From Citromicrobium bathyomarinum (GTDB taxonomy: Bacteria > Pseudomonadota > Alphaproteobacteria > Sphingomonadales > Sphingomonadaceae): 64,000 nt of DNA. The notes beneath the pieces are model-generated. The model was not told the origin of the DNA. It worked only from the letters and a program-made list of their open reading frames with translations, and ran no database searches. Of this stretch, positions 1-8,614 are shown piece after piece (the stretch's first letter is position 1; every line of letters starts with the position of its first letter). A program made the position numbers and the translations under genes. Location of the stretch: contig CP155577.1 in NCBI GenBank assembly GCA_001306305.2, positions 3,145,501 to 3,209,500 on the forward strand. The letters run 5' to 3'.

Positions 1-2
1 GC

Positions 3-899
3 TATGCGCCGCTGACGCTGTGTCGCAATTGCGGATACCGCTTCCAGTGCAAGCAGTGCAGCGCCTGGCTGGTCGAACATCGCTTTTCCCACCGGCTCGC
101 CTGCCACCATTGCGGGCACGAGGAGCCGACGCCCGAAGCCTGCCCCGAATGCGGCGAGAAAGACAGCCTCGTCCCCTGCGGTCCGGGGGTCGAGCGCGTC
201 GCCGACGAAGTGCGCGAGATTGCACCCGAGGCGCGAATCGCGGTCGCCACGTCCGACACCCTCAACACCCCCGCCCGCGCCGCCGAGTTCGTTGCGATGG
301 CGGAAAGCGGTGCGATCGACGTCATCGTGGGCACGCAGCTGGTGACCAAGGGCTTCCACTTCCCCGACCTGACTCTGGTCGGCGTGGTCGATGCGGATCT
401 GGGGCTGGAGGGCGGCGACCTGCGCGCGGCGGAGCGCGTCTACCAGCAGATCGCACAGGTCGCGGGCCGCGCGGGCCGCGCCTCCAAGCCCGGAGAAGTG
501 CTGATCCAGACGCGCCACCCGGAGGCGCCAGTCATCGCCGCGCTGGCGGAGGGCGACCGCGATGCCTTCTACGCGGCCGAGCTGGAGGCGCGTCGCCACG
601 CCAATGCCCCGCCCTTCGGACGCTGGGCGGCGATCATCGTGTCGAGTGAGGACGAAAAAGAAGCGCGCCTGACCGCTGCACGGATCGGCGATGCGCGCCC
701 GCGGCTGGACGACATCATGATCCTCGGCCCTGCGCCCGCCCCGCTTGCCCAGCTGCGCGGACGCTATCGCTATCGCCTGCTGATCAACGCCAAACGCACC
801 GCCGCGCTGCAGGACGCGATCCGCGACTGGCTCGGCCCGCTGGAATTGCCGCGCGGCGTGCGCGTGGGGATCGACATCGATCCGTATAGTTTCGTCTAG
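3..899 (+). CDS. priA: Primosomal protein N' (PriA helicase), 3' part only
   Basis: C-terminal ~298 residues of the replication-restart helicase PriA; the gene is cut by the left window edge. PriA loads the DnaB helicase at stalled forks and D-loops. Seen: a cysteine-rich zinc-binding insert at the start (CRNC, CKQC, CHHC, CPEC pairs), then helicase motif V (VGTQLVTKGFHFPDL) and motif VI (QVAGRAGRASKPGE), and the PriA C-terminal domain ending in IDPYSFV. All four CxxC pairs expected for the two zinc sites are present. The N-terminal DNA-binding and Walker A regions lie outside the window. Identification is secure. Confidence 0.96.
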   Translation, partial: YAPLTLCRNCGYRFQCKQCSAWLVEHRFSHRLACHHCGHEEPTPEACPECGEKDSLVPCGPGVERVADEVREIAPEARIAVATSDTLNTPARAAEFVAMAESGAIDVIVGTQLVTKGFHFPDLTLVGVVDADLGLEGGDLRAAERVYQQIAQVAGRAGRASKPGEVLIQTRHPEAPVIAALAEGDRDAFYAAELEARRHANAPPFGRWAAIIVSSEDEKEARLTAARIGDARPRLDDIMILGPAPAPLAQLRGRYRYRLLINAKRTAALQDAIRDWLGPLELPRGVRVGIDIDPYSFV

Positions 900-968
900 C
901 CCACGCTGATCTTGCCCCTCGCTTTCAAGCCGTTAGGGTAGCGCCAAAGGACATTTCGGGGGGTCGAT

Positions 969-2489
969 ATGAAGAACTGGGTCGCGGGACTGTGCGCGCT
1001 GCTGATGGCGCTGGCAATGGCGGTGCCTGCCAGCGCGGCGGATTGGAAGAAGGCGGAAACGCGCCACTTCGTCATCTATTCGGACGGCAGCACCAGCCAG
1101 CTGGAGGACTATGCAATCCAGCTGGAAAAGTTCGACGCTCTCCTTCGACTGGTGTTCGGTCGACCGGCAAGCGAACAACCGACCCGACTGCGCATCTACC
1201 TGCTGCGCTCCATGGGCCAGGTCGAGGATCTGCGCGGTCGCAACATCGCAGGCTTCTATTCCCCGCGGGTCGAGGGCAGCTACGCAGTCAGCAACCGGGA
1301 AGCGAACGACCGCGGCCTTCGCACGCTGTTTCACGAATATGCGCATCACTTCATGTTCAACAATTTCGGCATTCCCGCTCCTGCCTGGTTCGTGGAAGGC
1401 TTCGCCGAATATGTCTCGACGGCCGAATTCAAATCGAACGGAGAATGGATCTTCGGCTACCCCCAGAAGGACCGGGCCTATTCGGTCAACAACGGGCAGA
1501 AGATTCCGATCGAGGCGTTGCTGACTTCCGACGTCTCCGAGATTCGGGATGGTGGCGCTTTCTACGGCTGGTCGTGGGCATTGACCCACATGCTCTATTC
1601 GGACCCGAAGAAGCGCGGGGACCAGATTCAGGCCTACCTGCGCGAGATCAATAGCGGGACCGAGAACCTTGAGGCGGCGCGCAAGCACTTCGGCGATCTG
1701 GACGAGCTGGAGAGCAACTTGCGCCGCTACGTGCGGGGATCGATGGGCTATTCGAAGTCCGACCTTCCTCTCGCCTACGCCCAGGACATTCGGATCACCG
1801 ATCTGTCGTCATACGAGGGCGAACTTGTCGAGCTGACCCTGGAAAGGATCGCCCGATACGAGCCCGAAGCAACGCGCGATAAGCTGCGCAGCCTCGCGGA
1901 ACGCGGCGAAGGCACAGCCGAGAGCTGGTACCAGCTCGCGGAGCTCGAATTCGCACTCAACCACAAGGAGGAGGCCGGTTACGACTTCAGCGCGGCCGAG
2001 GCCGCGGTCGACCGGGCGCTCGCACTCGACGGCAACCATGTGAGAGCAAACCTCCTCAAGGGCAGGCTGCTGCTCGAACCTTTCGACCATGGGGACGATC
2101 CGGATCCGGCCAACTGGGCGGCAGCCCGCGAATTCATCGGCAAGGCCAACCGGCTCGATCCGGCCGACCCGCTCGCGCTATACGACTTCGCCAACAGCTA
2201 TCTGCGTGAAGGCGCCAGCCATCCGCAAATGACCGATGCGCTGAAGATGGCATTCTCGTTGGCGCCGGAAGCCGCGGAAGTGCGATTCGCCTACGCCACC
2301 CAGCTTGCGCGTGAGGGACGATACGATGACGCGATCTTCCTCCTGAAGGTGCTGGCCAACAATCCGCACGGTGATCGCGGGGCGAAAGCGGTGATCGAAG
2401 CGCTCACCAAAGCGCGCGACAGCGGAGGGGTAGCCTCGATCCGCTTCGAGCCCTCGGAGGAAGAGGACGAGAGCACAGGAGACGAATAG
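969..2489 (+). CDS. Secreted gluzincin-like metallopeptidase / TPR protein
   Basis: 506 residues, no firm family name. A signal peptide (residues 1-23, ending ASAA) implies export to the periplasm. Residues 122-126 read HEYAH, a classic HExxH zinc site, and about 20 residues later comes WFVEGFAEY, which fits the third (glutamate) ligand of gluzincin peptidases (WxxEGxAEY). The C-terminal half (from about residue 290) looks like tetratricopeptide repeats (ALDGNHVRANLLKGRLLL, LDPADPLALYDFANSYLREG). The tail is acidic. The layout resembles DUF1570-type proteins. Peptidase activity is inferred from the motifs; the substrate is unknown. It stands alone between priA and the photolyase gene. Confidence 0.7.
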   Translation: MKNWVAGLCALLMALAMAVPASAADWKKAETRHFVIYSDGSTSQLEDYAIQLEKFDALLRLVFGRPASEQPTRLRIYLLRSMGQVEDLRGRNIAGFYSPRVEGSYAVSNREANDRGLRTLFHEYAHHFMFNNFGIPAPAWFVEGFAEYVSTAEFKSNGEWIFGYPQKDRAYSVNNGQKIPIEALLTSDVSEIRDGGAFYGWSWALTHMLYSDPKKRGDQIQAYLREINSGTENLEAARKHFGDLDELESNLRRYVRGSMGYSKSDLPLAYAQDIRITDLSSYEGELVELTLERIARYEPEATRDKLRSLAERGEGTAESWYQLAELEFALNHKEEAGYDFSAAEAAVDRALALDGNHVRANLLKGRLLLEPFDHGDDPDPANWAAAREFIGKANRLDPADPLALYDFANSYLREGASHPQMTDALKMAFSLAPEAAEVRFAYATQLAREGRYDDAIFLLKVLANNPHGDRGAKAVIEALTKARDSGGVASIRFEPSEEEDESTGDE

Positions 2490-2565
2490 GGTCGCGGATG
2501 CACATCCGCGGGGGGGCCATCCTGCGGAGATCGGAACACTGCGGCTCCCTGCCGATTGACCGTTG

Positions 2566-4140
2566 ATGCCATCCCCCGCCGAACGCCCCGTTCTCGTCCC
2601 CATCCTGGGCGACCAGCTGACCCGAACCATCGCCTCGCTGCGAGGGCGCACGAAGGACGACACCGTCATCCTGATGATGGAGGTGTGGGACGAGGCGACC
2701 TATGTGCGCCATCACAAGCAGAAGATCGCGCTGATCTTCTCCGCCATGCGCCACTTCGCAGCCGAACTGCGCGATGCGGGGTGGACCGTCGACTATGTCG
2801 AACTGACCGACACGGACAATGCGGGCAGTTTTACCGGCGAGATTGCCCGCGCTGTGGAACGCCACGATCCGCGCGCAATCCACGTGGTCGAGGCGGGCGA
2901 GTGGCGCGTGCAGCAGGCAATCGAGGAATGGCCAGACAAGTTTAGTTGCGACGTCGAAATTCTGCCCGACGACCGCTTCGTGTGTTCGCTGGCCGAATTT
3001 CGGGAATGGGCGGAGGATCGCGACAGCTTGCGGATGGAATTCTTCTATCGCGAGATGCGCAGGAAAACCGGGTTGCTGATGCATGGCGATGGCAAGCCCG
3101 AGGGCGGCGAGTGGAACTACGACAGCGAAAACCGCAAGCCGCCCAGGGAAGGGCTATCCGCGCCGCAACGCCCGCTGGTCGAGCCCGACGACATCACACG
3201 GGAATGCATCGATCTGGTCGAGGAGAAGTTCGGCGACCACTTCGGGAGCTTTGAGAACTTCGGCTGGCCGGTCACGCGCGACCAGGCAGAAGAAGCCGCC
3301 GACGCCTTCTTCGCCGAACGGATCGAGTGCTTTGGCCCCTACCAGGACGCGATGGTCCACGGGCAGGACGACCTGTTCCATTCGATGCTGTCGACCAGCA
3401 TCAACCTCGGCCTGCTCGATCCGCTTGACCTGTGCCGGCGTGCCGAGACGGCGTACAAGGAGGGCAAGGCGCCGCTCAACAGCGTCGAGGGGTTCATCCG
3501 CCAGCTGATCGGCTGGCGCGAGTATATCCGGGGCTTCTACTGGCTGCACATGCCGCATCTGCAGAAGGCGAATGCGCTCAACGCGCAGCGCGCCCTCCCC
3601 GAATTCTTCTGGACCGGCGAGACCGAGATGCGGTGCCTCGCGGACTGCATCCGCTCGACCCGCGACAACGCGCATGCGCATCATATCCAGCGGCTGATGG
3701 TGCTCGGCAATTTCTGCCTGATCGCAGGGATTTCCCCGCGCGAAGTGCAGGACTGGTATCTGGTGGTCTATGCCGACGCCTACGAGTGGGTAGAGCTGCC
3801 CAATGTGGCCGCGATGGTGCTCTATGCCGATGGCGGAAAACTCGCGAGCAAGCCATACGCGGCGTCAGGCAATTACATCAATAAAATGAGCAACTACTGC
3901 TCCGACTGCGCCTATTCGGTCAGCAAGAAGACCGGCGAAGGCGCCTGCCCGTTCAATGCGCTCTACTGGCATTTCATGGACCGCCATCGCGACACGCTGG
4001 AGAGCAATCATCGCATCGGGCGAATCTACTCCAACTGGGACCGGATGGGCGAGGATAAGCAGGCCGCCTATCTCGAAACCGCGCAAGACTTCCTCGATCG
4101 GCTGGAACCTGCAGACAAAGGATGGGCACGGGAACAATGA
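2566..4140 (+). CDS. Iron-sulfur bacterial cryptochrome/(6-4) photolyase
   Basis: 524 residues, like the FeS-BCP family (Agrobacterium PhrB), which repairs (6-4) photoproducts using light, FAD and a 4Fe-4S cluster. The N-terminal antenna domain starts VPILGDQLT. Cysteines at residues 357, 445, 448 and 461 have the same spacing as the four cluster ligands of PhrB. ATG at 2566 is preferred to TTG at 2563, one codon upstream. The stop overlaps the next start (ATGA), so the AhpD-like gene is translationally coupled. FeS-BCP enzymes lack a critical DNA-binding Trp/Met pair of class I enzymes; the assignment rests on the cysteine pattern and the DPRP-type N terminus. Confidence 0.9.
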   Translation: MPSPAERPVLVPILGDQLTRTIASLRGRTKDDTVILMMEVWDEATYVRHHKQKIALIFSAMRHFAAELRDAGWTVDYVELTDTDNAGSFTGEIARAVERHDPRAIHVVEAGEWRVQQAIEEWPDKFSCDVEILPDDRFVCSLAEFREWAEDRDSLRMEFFYREMRRKTGLLMHGDGKPEGGEWNYDSENRKPPREGLSAPQRPLVEPDDITRECIDLVEEKFGDHFGSFENFGWPVTRDQAEEAADAFFAERIECFGPYQDAMVHGQDDLFHSMLSTSINLGLLDPLDLCRRAETAYKEGKAPLNSVEGFIRQLIGWREYIRGFYWLHMPHLQKANALNAQRALPEFFWTGETEMRCLADCIRSTRDNAHAHHIQRLMVLGNFCLIAGISPREVQDWYLVVYADAYEWVELPNVAAMVLYADGGKLASKPYAASGNYINKMSNYCSDCAYSVSKKTGEGACPFNALYWHFMDRHRDTLESNHRIGRIYSNWDRMGEDKQAAYLETAQDFLDRLEPADKGWAREQ

Positions 4141-4610
4141 CCATGCGAAACAACAACCACCAGCGGCTCGATTATTACGCGGCGGCACCTGCGCAGGCCA
4201 AGGCGCTCGGCGCGCTGCACTCGGCAGTGATGCAGTCGAGCCTGCCGGACGAACTGATCGAACTGGTGTTCCTGCGGGTCAGCCAGATCAATGGCTGCGC
4301 CTATTGCATTGCGTTGCACACGCGCGCGCTGGCTAAGGCGGGGGTCGCGCACGAGAAGATGGCACTCACCGCAGCATGGCGCGAAGCGGGCGATGCCTTC
4401 GACGCGCGCGAGCGTGCCGCGCTCGCCTTTGCCGACAGCCTCACGCGGATCGAGGAGACCGGCGCGCCGGACGCGGATTACGCGCTGGTCGAGCAGCAGT
4501 TTTCGGATCAGGAACGCGCGGAACTCGGCATTGCCATCGCCACGATGAACGCCTTCAACCGGCTCGCGATCGGTTTTCGACTGCCGATCCCCGCACAGCG
4601 GACGAGCTAG
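4137..4610 (+). CDS. AhpD-like carboxymuconolactone decarboxylase family protein
   Basis: 157 residues of the CMD/AhpD-like alkylhydroperoxidase fold. The peroxidatic signature is present: E42, then C54-A-Y-C57 and H61 (GCAYCIALHTRAL). The domain covers about residues 20-100 and is followed by a helical tail. The start chosen overlaps the photolyase stop by ATGA; an in-frame GTG-like extension upstream would lie inside the photolyase gene. Such proteins reduce peroxides or act as oxidative-stress accessories; coupling to a photolyase suggests a stress role, but that is inference. No partner AhpC gene is nearby. Confidence 0.85.
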   Translation: MTMRNNNHQRLDYYAAAPAQAKALGALHSAVMQSSLPDELIELVFLRVSQINGCAYCIALHTRALAKAGVAHEKMALTAAWREAGDAFDARERAALAFADSLTRIEETGAPDADYALVEQQFSDQERAELGIAIATMNAFNRLAIGFRLPIPAQRTS

Positions 4611-4618
4611 CTGCCGCG

Positions 4619-5374
4619 CTAGACGGTCTGCGTCTCCGCATCCTCGCGCTTCACGCGTTTGTGCTCGTCCTCGATCAGCCCGGCCTTCCAGTAGCTGGAA
4701 ATGTAGAGCGATTCGCCGCGCAGGCCCAGCTCGTCGCGCAGCAGCGCGCGCAGGTTGCGCATGGCCGAGAATTCGCACGCAGCCCATCCGGCAAGCTTGC
4801 CCTGCGGCAGCGCGATGCGGCGCAGTGCGTCCGACAGCAGGGCTGGCTGGCTGCCCGGCTCGCGGTTGACCAGCCAGCGGACCTCGATCCCCTCCGGCTT
4901 GTCGAGCTCGACCTGGTCCGCATCGTTCTGGATTTCGATCACCGCGACACCGCGTGCGTCGTTGGATAGCGCGGCCAGATTCACGGAAATCGCGGGAAGC
5001 GCGGTCATGTCGCCCGCGATGAGGTAAAAATCGTGTGCCTCGGGCAGCGGCTTTGCGGCGCCGGGGCCGCCGACCTTGATCGTCTCGCCGGGCTCCGCCG
5101 AGAGCGACCATTTGGTCGCCGGGCCAGCCGCATCGTCGCCATGCAACGCGAAGTCGATATCCAGCTCGTCCTCGCGCTGGTCGCGGATCGTGTAGGTCCG
5201 CACGATCGGCTTGCCCCTCGCATCCTCGCCAAGGAACAGCTTGAGATAGCCACCCTGCTGACCGGCGGGAAATCCTTCGAGGCCCGGCCCGCCGAGCGTC
5301 ACGCGCTGGAGAGAGGGGGTGATGCGGTCGCGGCGCAGGACGGTGAGTTCGCGGGGATCTGGTCTGGTGCTCAT
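4619..5374 (-). CDS. Siderophore-interacting protein (FAD ferric reductase family)
   Basis: 251 residues of the SIP/ViuB family, cytoplasmic flavoproteins that use NAD(P)H to reduce iron from ferric siderophores. Seen: FAD-binding motif R59-T-Y-T-I-R64, the phosphate-binding stretch AGPATKWSLSAEPGE around residues 86-100, DFYLIAGDMTALPAI at the NAD(P)H domain, and the family's terminal signature SSYWKAGLIEDEHKR near residues 226-240. It is convergent with the AhpD-like gene, only 8 bases apart. No siderophore biosynthesis or receptor gene is adjacent, so it probably serves a locus elsewhere. Confidence 0.9.
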   Translation of the reverse strand: MSTRPDPRELTVLRRDRITPSLQRVTLGGPGLEGFPAGQQGGYLKLFLGEDARGKPIVRTYTIRDQREDELDIDFALHGDDAAGPATKWSLSAEPGETIKVGGPGAAKPLPEAHDFYLIAGDMTALPAISVNLAALSNDARGVAVIEIQNDADQVELDKPEGIEVRWLVNREPGSQPALLSDALRRIALPQGKLAGWAACEFSAMRNLRALLRDELGLRGESLYISSYWKAGLIEDEHKRVKREDAETQTV

Positions 5375-5502
5375 GCACCGTCACCTAATGCGAACGCCTC
5401 GCATTTTCAATGCGCGTATCGCCGCAGAATCTGCAACCTTCTGGAACGAGCCCCTGCCGCAGGATTTGGACAGGAGTACCCCCAAACGAAAGATTACCCC
5501 CA

Positions 5503-6882
5503 ATGACCCAGATTACGACCATCAACCCCGCGACCGGCGAGCAGATCGACAGCTATACGCACCTCTCGAAGGACGAAGCCTTCGCCAAGGTCGATGCCTG
5601 CCACGAGGCGTTCGAAGACTGGAAACTGCGCAGCCTCGAAGAGCGCGCCGAAGTCCTCAAGGGCCTCGGCAAGGCACTGCGTGACAACAAGGAAGAGCTC
5701 GCCCAGCTGATGACCGCCGAAGTCGGCAAGCTGATCAGCGCGAGCCGCGACGAGGTGGAGCTGTGCGCCGCGATCTGCGACTACACCGCCGCCAACGGCC
5801 CCAAGGAACTGGCCGACGAGCCGCGCGACCCGAACAATGCCGGGCGTGGCATCGTAACCTACTCGCCCATCGGCGTGGTCTACGGCATCCAGCCGTGGAA
5901 CTTCCCCGCCTATCAGGTGATCCGCTACGCAATCGCCAACCTGATGACCGGCAATGGCGTGCTGCTGAAGCACGCGGCCAACTGCACCGGCAGCGGGCTC
6001 AAGATCGCGGAGATCTTCGCCAAGGGCGGTCTGCCCGAAAACCTGTTCACCGTGCTGGTGGTCGACCATGATACGTCGGACGAGCTGATCGCCTACGACA
6101 AGGTGCGCGGTATCACGCTCACCGGGTCGGACGGCGCGGGCCAGCACATCGCGGAAGAAGCGGGCAAGGCGCTGAAGAAGACCGTGCTCGAGCTTGGCTC
6201 CAACGACGCCTACATGGTGCTGGAGGATGCCGACATCGACAAGGCAGTCGGCATCTGCGCCACCGCGCGCCTCTACAACAACGGCCAGACCTGCATCGCG
6301 GGCAAGCGCTTCATCGTGACCGAGAAGGTCTACGACGAATTCGTCGAGAAATACGTCGCCAGGTTCGAAGCGATCAAGACGGGCGACCCGCTTGCGGACG
6401 ATACCGACATGGGCCCGATGGCCCGCGAGGATCTGCGCAAGACCCTGCAGGAACAGGTCGACAAGTCGGTCGAGAAGGGCGCAAAGATCGCCTGCGGCGG
6501 CGCGATTCCAGAAGGCCCCGGCGCCTTCTACCCCGCCACCGTGTTGACCGACGTAGCCCCCGGCCAGCCTGCCTATGACGACGAGCTGTTCGGCCCCGTC
6601 GCCAGCGTCATCAAGGCGAAGGACGACGAGGATGCGATGCGCATCGCCAACGACAGCCGCTATGGCCTTGGCGGCGGGATCATCTCCAAGAACGTCGACC
6701 GCGCGATCGAGCTTGCCAGCAAGCATTTCGACACCGGCATGGTGTTCATCAACACCTTCGGCCTTGCCGATCCCTCGATGCCGTTCGGCGGGGTGAAGAA
6801 CTCCGGCTACGGGCGCGAGCATGGCGGCTTCGGGGTGAAGGAATTCGCCAACGCAAAGGCGATCTTCGTCGGCGCTGAATAA
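5503..6882 (+). CDS. sad: NAD(P)-dependent succinate-semialdehyde dehydrogenase, Sad/YneI type
   Basis: 459 residues, aldehyde dehydrogenase superfamily, close in length and motifs to E. coli Sad (YneI, 462 aa), which oxidises succinate semialdehyde to succinate. Catalytic nucleophile C264 lies in [12 protein letters not shown] and general base E230 in LELGSND; the PWNFPAYQV cofactor loop is at about residue 130. The usual LELGG is LELGS here. ATG at 5503 begins [13 protein letters not shown], typical for the family; the open frame extends upstream without a better start. It is followed by a TetR gene and may be regulated by it. Substrate could also be another small aldehyde. Confidence 0.85.
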   Translation: MTQITTINPATGEQIDSYTHLSKDEAFAKVDACHEAFEDWKLRSLEERAEVLKGLGKALRDNKEELAQLMTAEVGKLISASRDEVELCAAICDYTAANGPKELADEPRDPNNAGRGIVTYSPIGVVYGIQPWNFPAYQVIRYAIANLMTGNGVLLKHAANCTGSGLKIAEIFAKGGLPENLFTVLVVDHDTSDELIAYDKVRGITLTGSDGAGQHIAEEAGKALKKTVLELGSNDAYMVLEDADIDKAVGICATARLYNNGQTCIAGKRFIVTEKVYDEFVEKYVARFEAIKTGDPLADDTDMGPMAREDLRKTLQEQVDKSVEKGAKIACGGAIPEGPGAFYPATVLTDVAPGQPAYDDELFGPVASVIKAKDDEDAMRIANDSRYGLGGGIISKNVDRAIELASKHFDTGMVFINTFGLADPSMPFGGVKNSGYGREHGGFGVKEFANAKAIFVGAE

Positions 6883-6924
6883 GCGCCAACCAACCGCACT
6901 CGTGCACCGCGCGCGAGCTTGTGA

Positions 6925-6960
6925 TCGGCCATGCGAGACGGTAGCGTTTCGCATGGCCGA
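6925..6960. promoter_or_regulatory. Long inverted repeat overlapping the TetR start codon
   Basis: Two 16-base arms, TCGGCCATGCGAGACG and CGTTTCGCATGGCCGA, are complementary except for one position and separated by GTAG. The right arm contains the ATG (6953) proposed for the TetR gene. A symmetric site of this length beside a TetR gene is a plausible autoregulatory operator; as RNA it would form a hairpin that hides the start codon. Both readings are inference. Confidence 0.6.
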
Positions 6961-7549
6961 AACTTTTGAAAGCACCAAGCCGCGTGGTCGCCCCCGCAGC
7001 GAGCAATCGCGCGAGGCAATCCTTATTGCAGCGCTCAAGATTCTTGTCCGCGATGGCTATCAAAAGCTGACCATCGAAGGTGTCGCGCGCGAGGCGGGTA
7101 CGGGCAAGAGCACGATCTATCGCTGGTGGGACGGGCGCAGCGATCTCGCGATCGACGTGTTCTTTTCCGCGGTCGACGAAACGCTCGACCTGCAAGACAC
7201 CGGCTCTGCCGAGGCCGATTTCCGCGCGCAAATATTGGGCATGGCGAACCAGCTTCGCGGGCCCACGGGCCGCGCGTTTGCGGCAATGCTCGCCGGTGGG
7301 CGCGACAGCCCGGCGGTGGCCAGCGCGGTGCGCAAGCGCTGGCTCGACCCGCGCCGCGACTGGGCGCGCAGGCGGATCGCGTGGGCGGCGAAGGCGGGGC
7401 AGCTGCACGATGGGGTGGAGCCGCGCGCCGCGCTCGCCCTGCTCTACTCGCCGCTTTATTCGCCGCTGCTGTTCGGCAACGACATTCCGGCGCAAAAGGA
7501 TTTGGCAGCCTGCGTCGATCTTGCCGCGCAGGCGATCTTCAGGCGCTAG
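6953..7549 (+). CDS. TetR/AcrR family transcriptional regulator
   Basis: 198 residues. The N-terminal DNA-binding domain shows the TetR helix-turn-helix: TIEGVAREAGTGKSTIYRWW at about residues 40-59, preceded by a basic GRPRSEQSREAIL segment. The C-terminal ligand-binding half is helical and unassigned. ATG at 6953 is preferred to GTG at 6902 because the upstream extension is arginine-rich and occupies the inverted repeat. It lies 70 bases after the aldehyde dehydrogenase gene on the same strand, so that gene and itself are candidate targets. Its stop overlaps the stop of the following convergent gene by 4 bases. Confidence 0.88.
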   Translation: MAETFESTKPRGRPRSEQSREAILIAALKILVRDGYQKLTIEGVAREAGTGKSTIYRWWDGRSDLAIDVFFSAVDETLDLQDTGSAEADFRAQILGMANQLRGPTGRAFAAMLAGGRDSPAVASAVRKRWLDPRRDWARRRIAWAAKAGQLHDGVEPRAALALLYSPLYSPLLFGNDIPAQKDLAACVDLAAQAIFRR

Positions 7550-8529
7550 CGCAACCTGCCGAGCTGTTCGTGGAAGGCAGCCGGATCGTCGAGCTTGAAG
7601 GCCACCTTGTCGACCAGCCGCTCCCGCCCCAGCGGACCCGACACCCGCATGGGCTCGTGCAGATGGAACACGATGTCCGGCCAGGCGAGCAGCGCCGCGT
7701 TGAGCGTGGTTTTCGCCTTCACCTCCGCGGCATCCGAAGGCCCGCGCACTTCGGCGATCCGGTCGAATGGCACCAGCACATCGATCAGAAGCCCTGCACG
7801 CACCCGGACGCCCTTGTCCGTGAGCAGAACGGGACGCAGCCTAAGGCTCTTCAAGAGGGCGACGATCCACAGCACGCCCCAGACGCTGAGCGCCAGCAGC
7901 ACCCACGCGACCGTCGGGCTCCACAGCATCACCAGCAGGTGGACCACCGAAAGTTCGATCATCTGCAGGGTCAGGAGCACCCAGAGCATCGGCGCGAGAT
8001 AGCGATGGTAGGCAAAGCCGGTGGCACCCTCGGGCACATCGGCGGGCTTGCGCCAGCTCAGCAGCGCAAGATGGAGCACGCGCGCTTCGGCCAGCGCCAG
8101 CGCGACCAGCGGGCGCGGCAGGATCTGCGCCAGCGCGTCCTCCATCGAGCCGCCCCCGCGCCGCACTTGCCATGCCTTCCGCCCCGACCAGCCGAGGTAA
8201 GCGAAGATCGTAAGCCCCAGCGCCAGCGGGACGGCAGGCACGCCCATGATGGCATCGCGCACCGGCCCGCGGGGGCCGATCAGCAGCACAAGACTGGCTA
8301 GGGCGAAGGCTCCCAACAGCGCTTTCGCACCGGGCCGACGCGCTTCGTGTTTCGCGATCGTGCCCAGCGCGAGCGCATCCGCCACGATCCAGCACAGCAA
8401 GATGGCAGCAAGCCCGGGACTGGCCGCCGCCCAGCCGCTTGCGGCGAGCGATAACGCGGCGGCGATCGCGAAAGGCGGCGCGAGTGTCGCCAGGGTTCTG
8501 CGCGACAGCACGGTGTCGAAGGCGGACAT
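7546..8529 (-). CDS. Polytopic membrane protein of unknown function
   Basis: 327 residues, not recognised. At least five to six hydrophobic segments are visible: residues about 17-35, 40-57, 70-85, 95-112, 180-205 and 210-228. The last ~95 residues look soluble and resemble a PH-like cytoplasmic domain (LLTDKGVRVRAGLLIDVLVPFDRIAEVRG). That arrangement, membrane helices followed by a bPH-type domain, occurs in several uncharacterised bacterial families, but no motif gives a function. Monocistronic; convergent with TetR. Confidence 0.7.
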   Translation of the reverse strand: MSAFDTVLSRRTLATLAPPFAIAAALSLAASGWAAASPGLAAILLCWIVADALALGTIAKHEARRPGAKALLGAFALASLVLLIGPRGPVRDAIMGVPAVPLALGLTIFAYLGWSGRKAWQVRRGGGSMEDALAQILPRPLVALALAEARVLHLALLSWRKPADVPEGATGFAYHRYLAPMLWVLLTLQMIELSVVHLLVMLWSPTVAWVLLALSVWGVLWIVALLKSLRLRPVLLTDKGVRVRAGLLIDVLVPFDRIAEVRGPSDAAEVKAKTTLNAALLAWPDIVFHLHEPMRVSGPLGRERLVDKVAFKLDDPAAFHEQLGRLR

Positions 8530-8568
8530 GCCCGTTCAATAGGGCGAGAGGCCCCGCACCGGCAATCG

Positions 8569-8599
8569 AAAACGGGCCGAGGCGTCATGCCCCGGCCCG
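8569..8599 (-). terminator. Rho-independent terminator of the outer-membrane transporter-like gene
   Basis: Arms CGGGCCG (8573-8579) and CGGCCCG (8593-8599) pair around an internal GGC/GCC extension; read on the minus strand the stem is followed by TTTT. It sits 16 bases after the stop of the minus-strand gene that ends at 8615. Confidence 0.7.
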
Positions 8600-8614
8600 C
8601 TTCATGGCTGGTGG

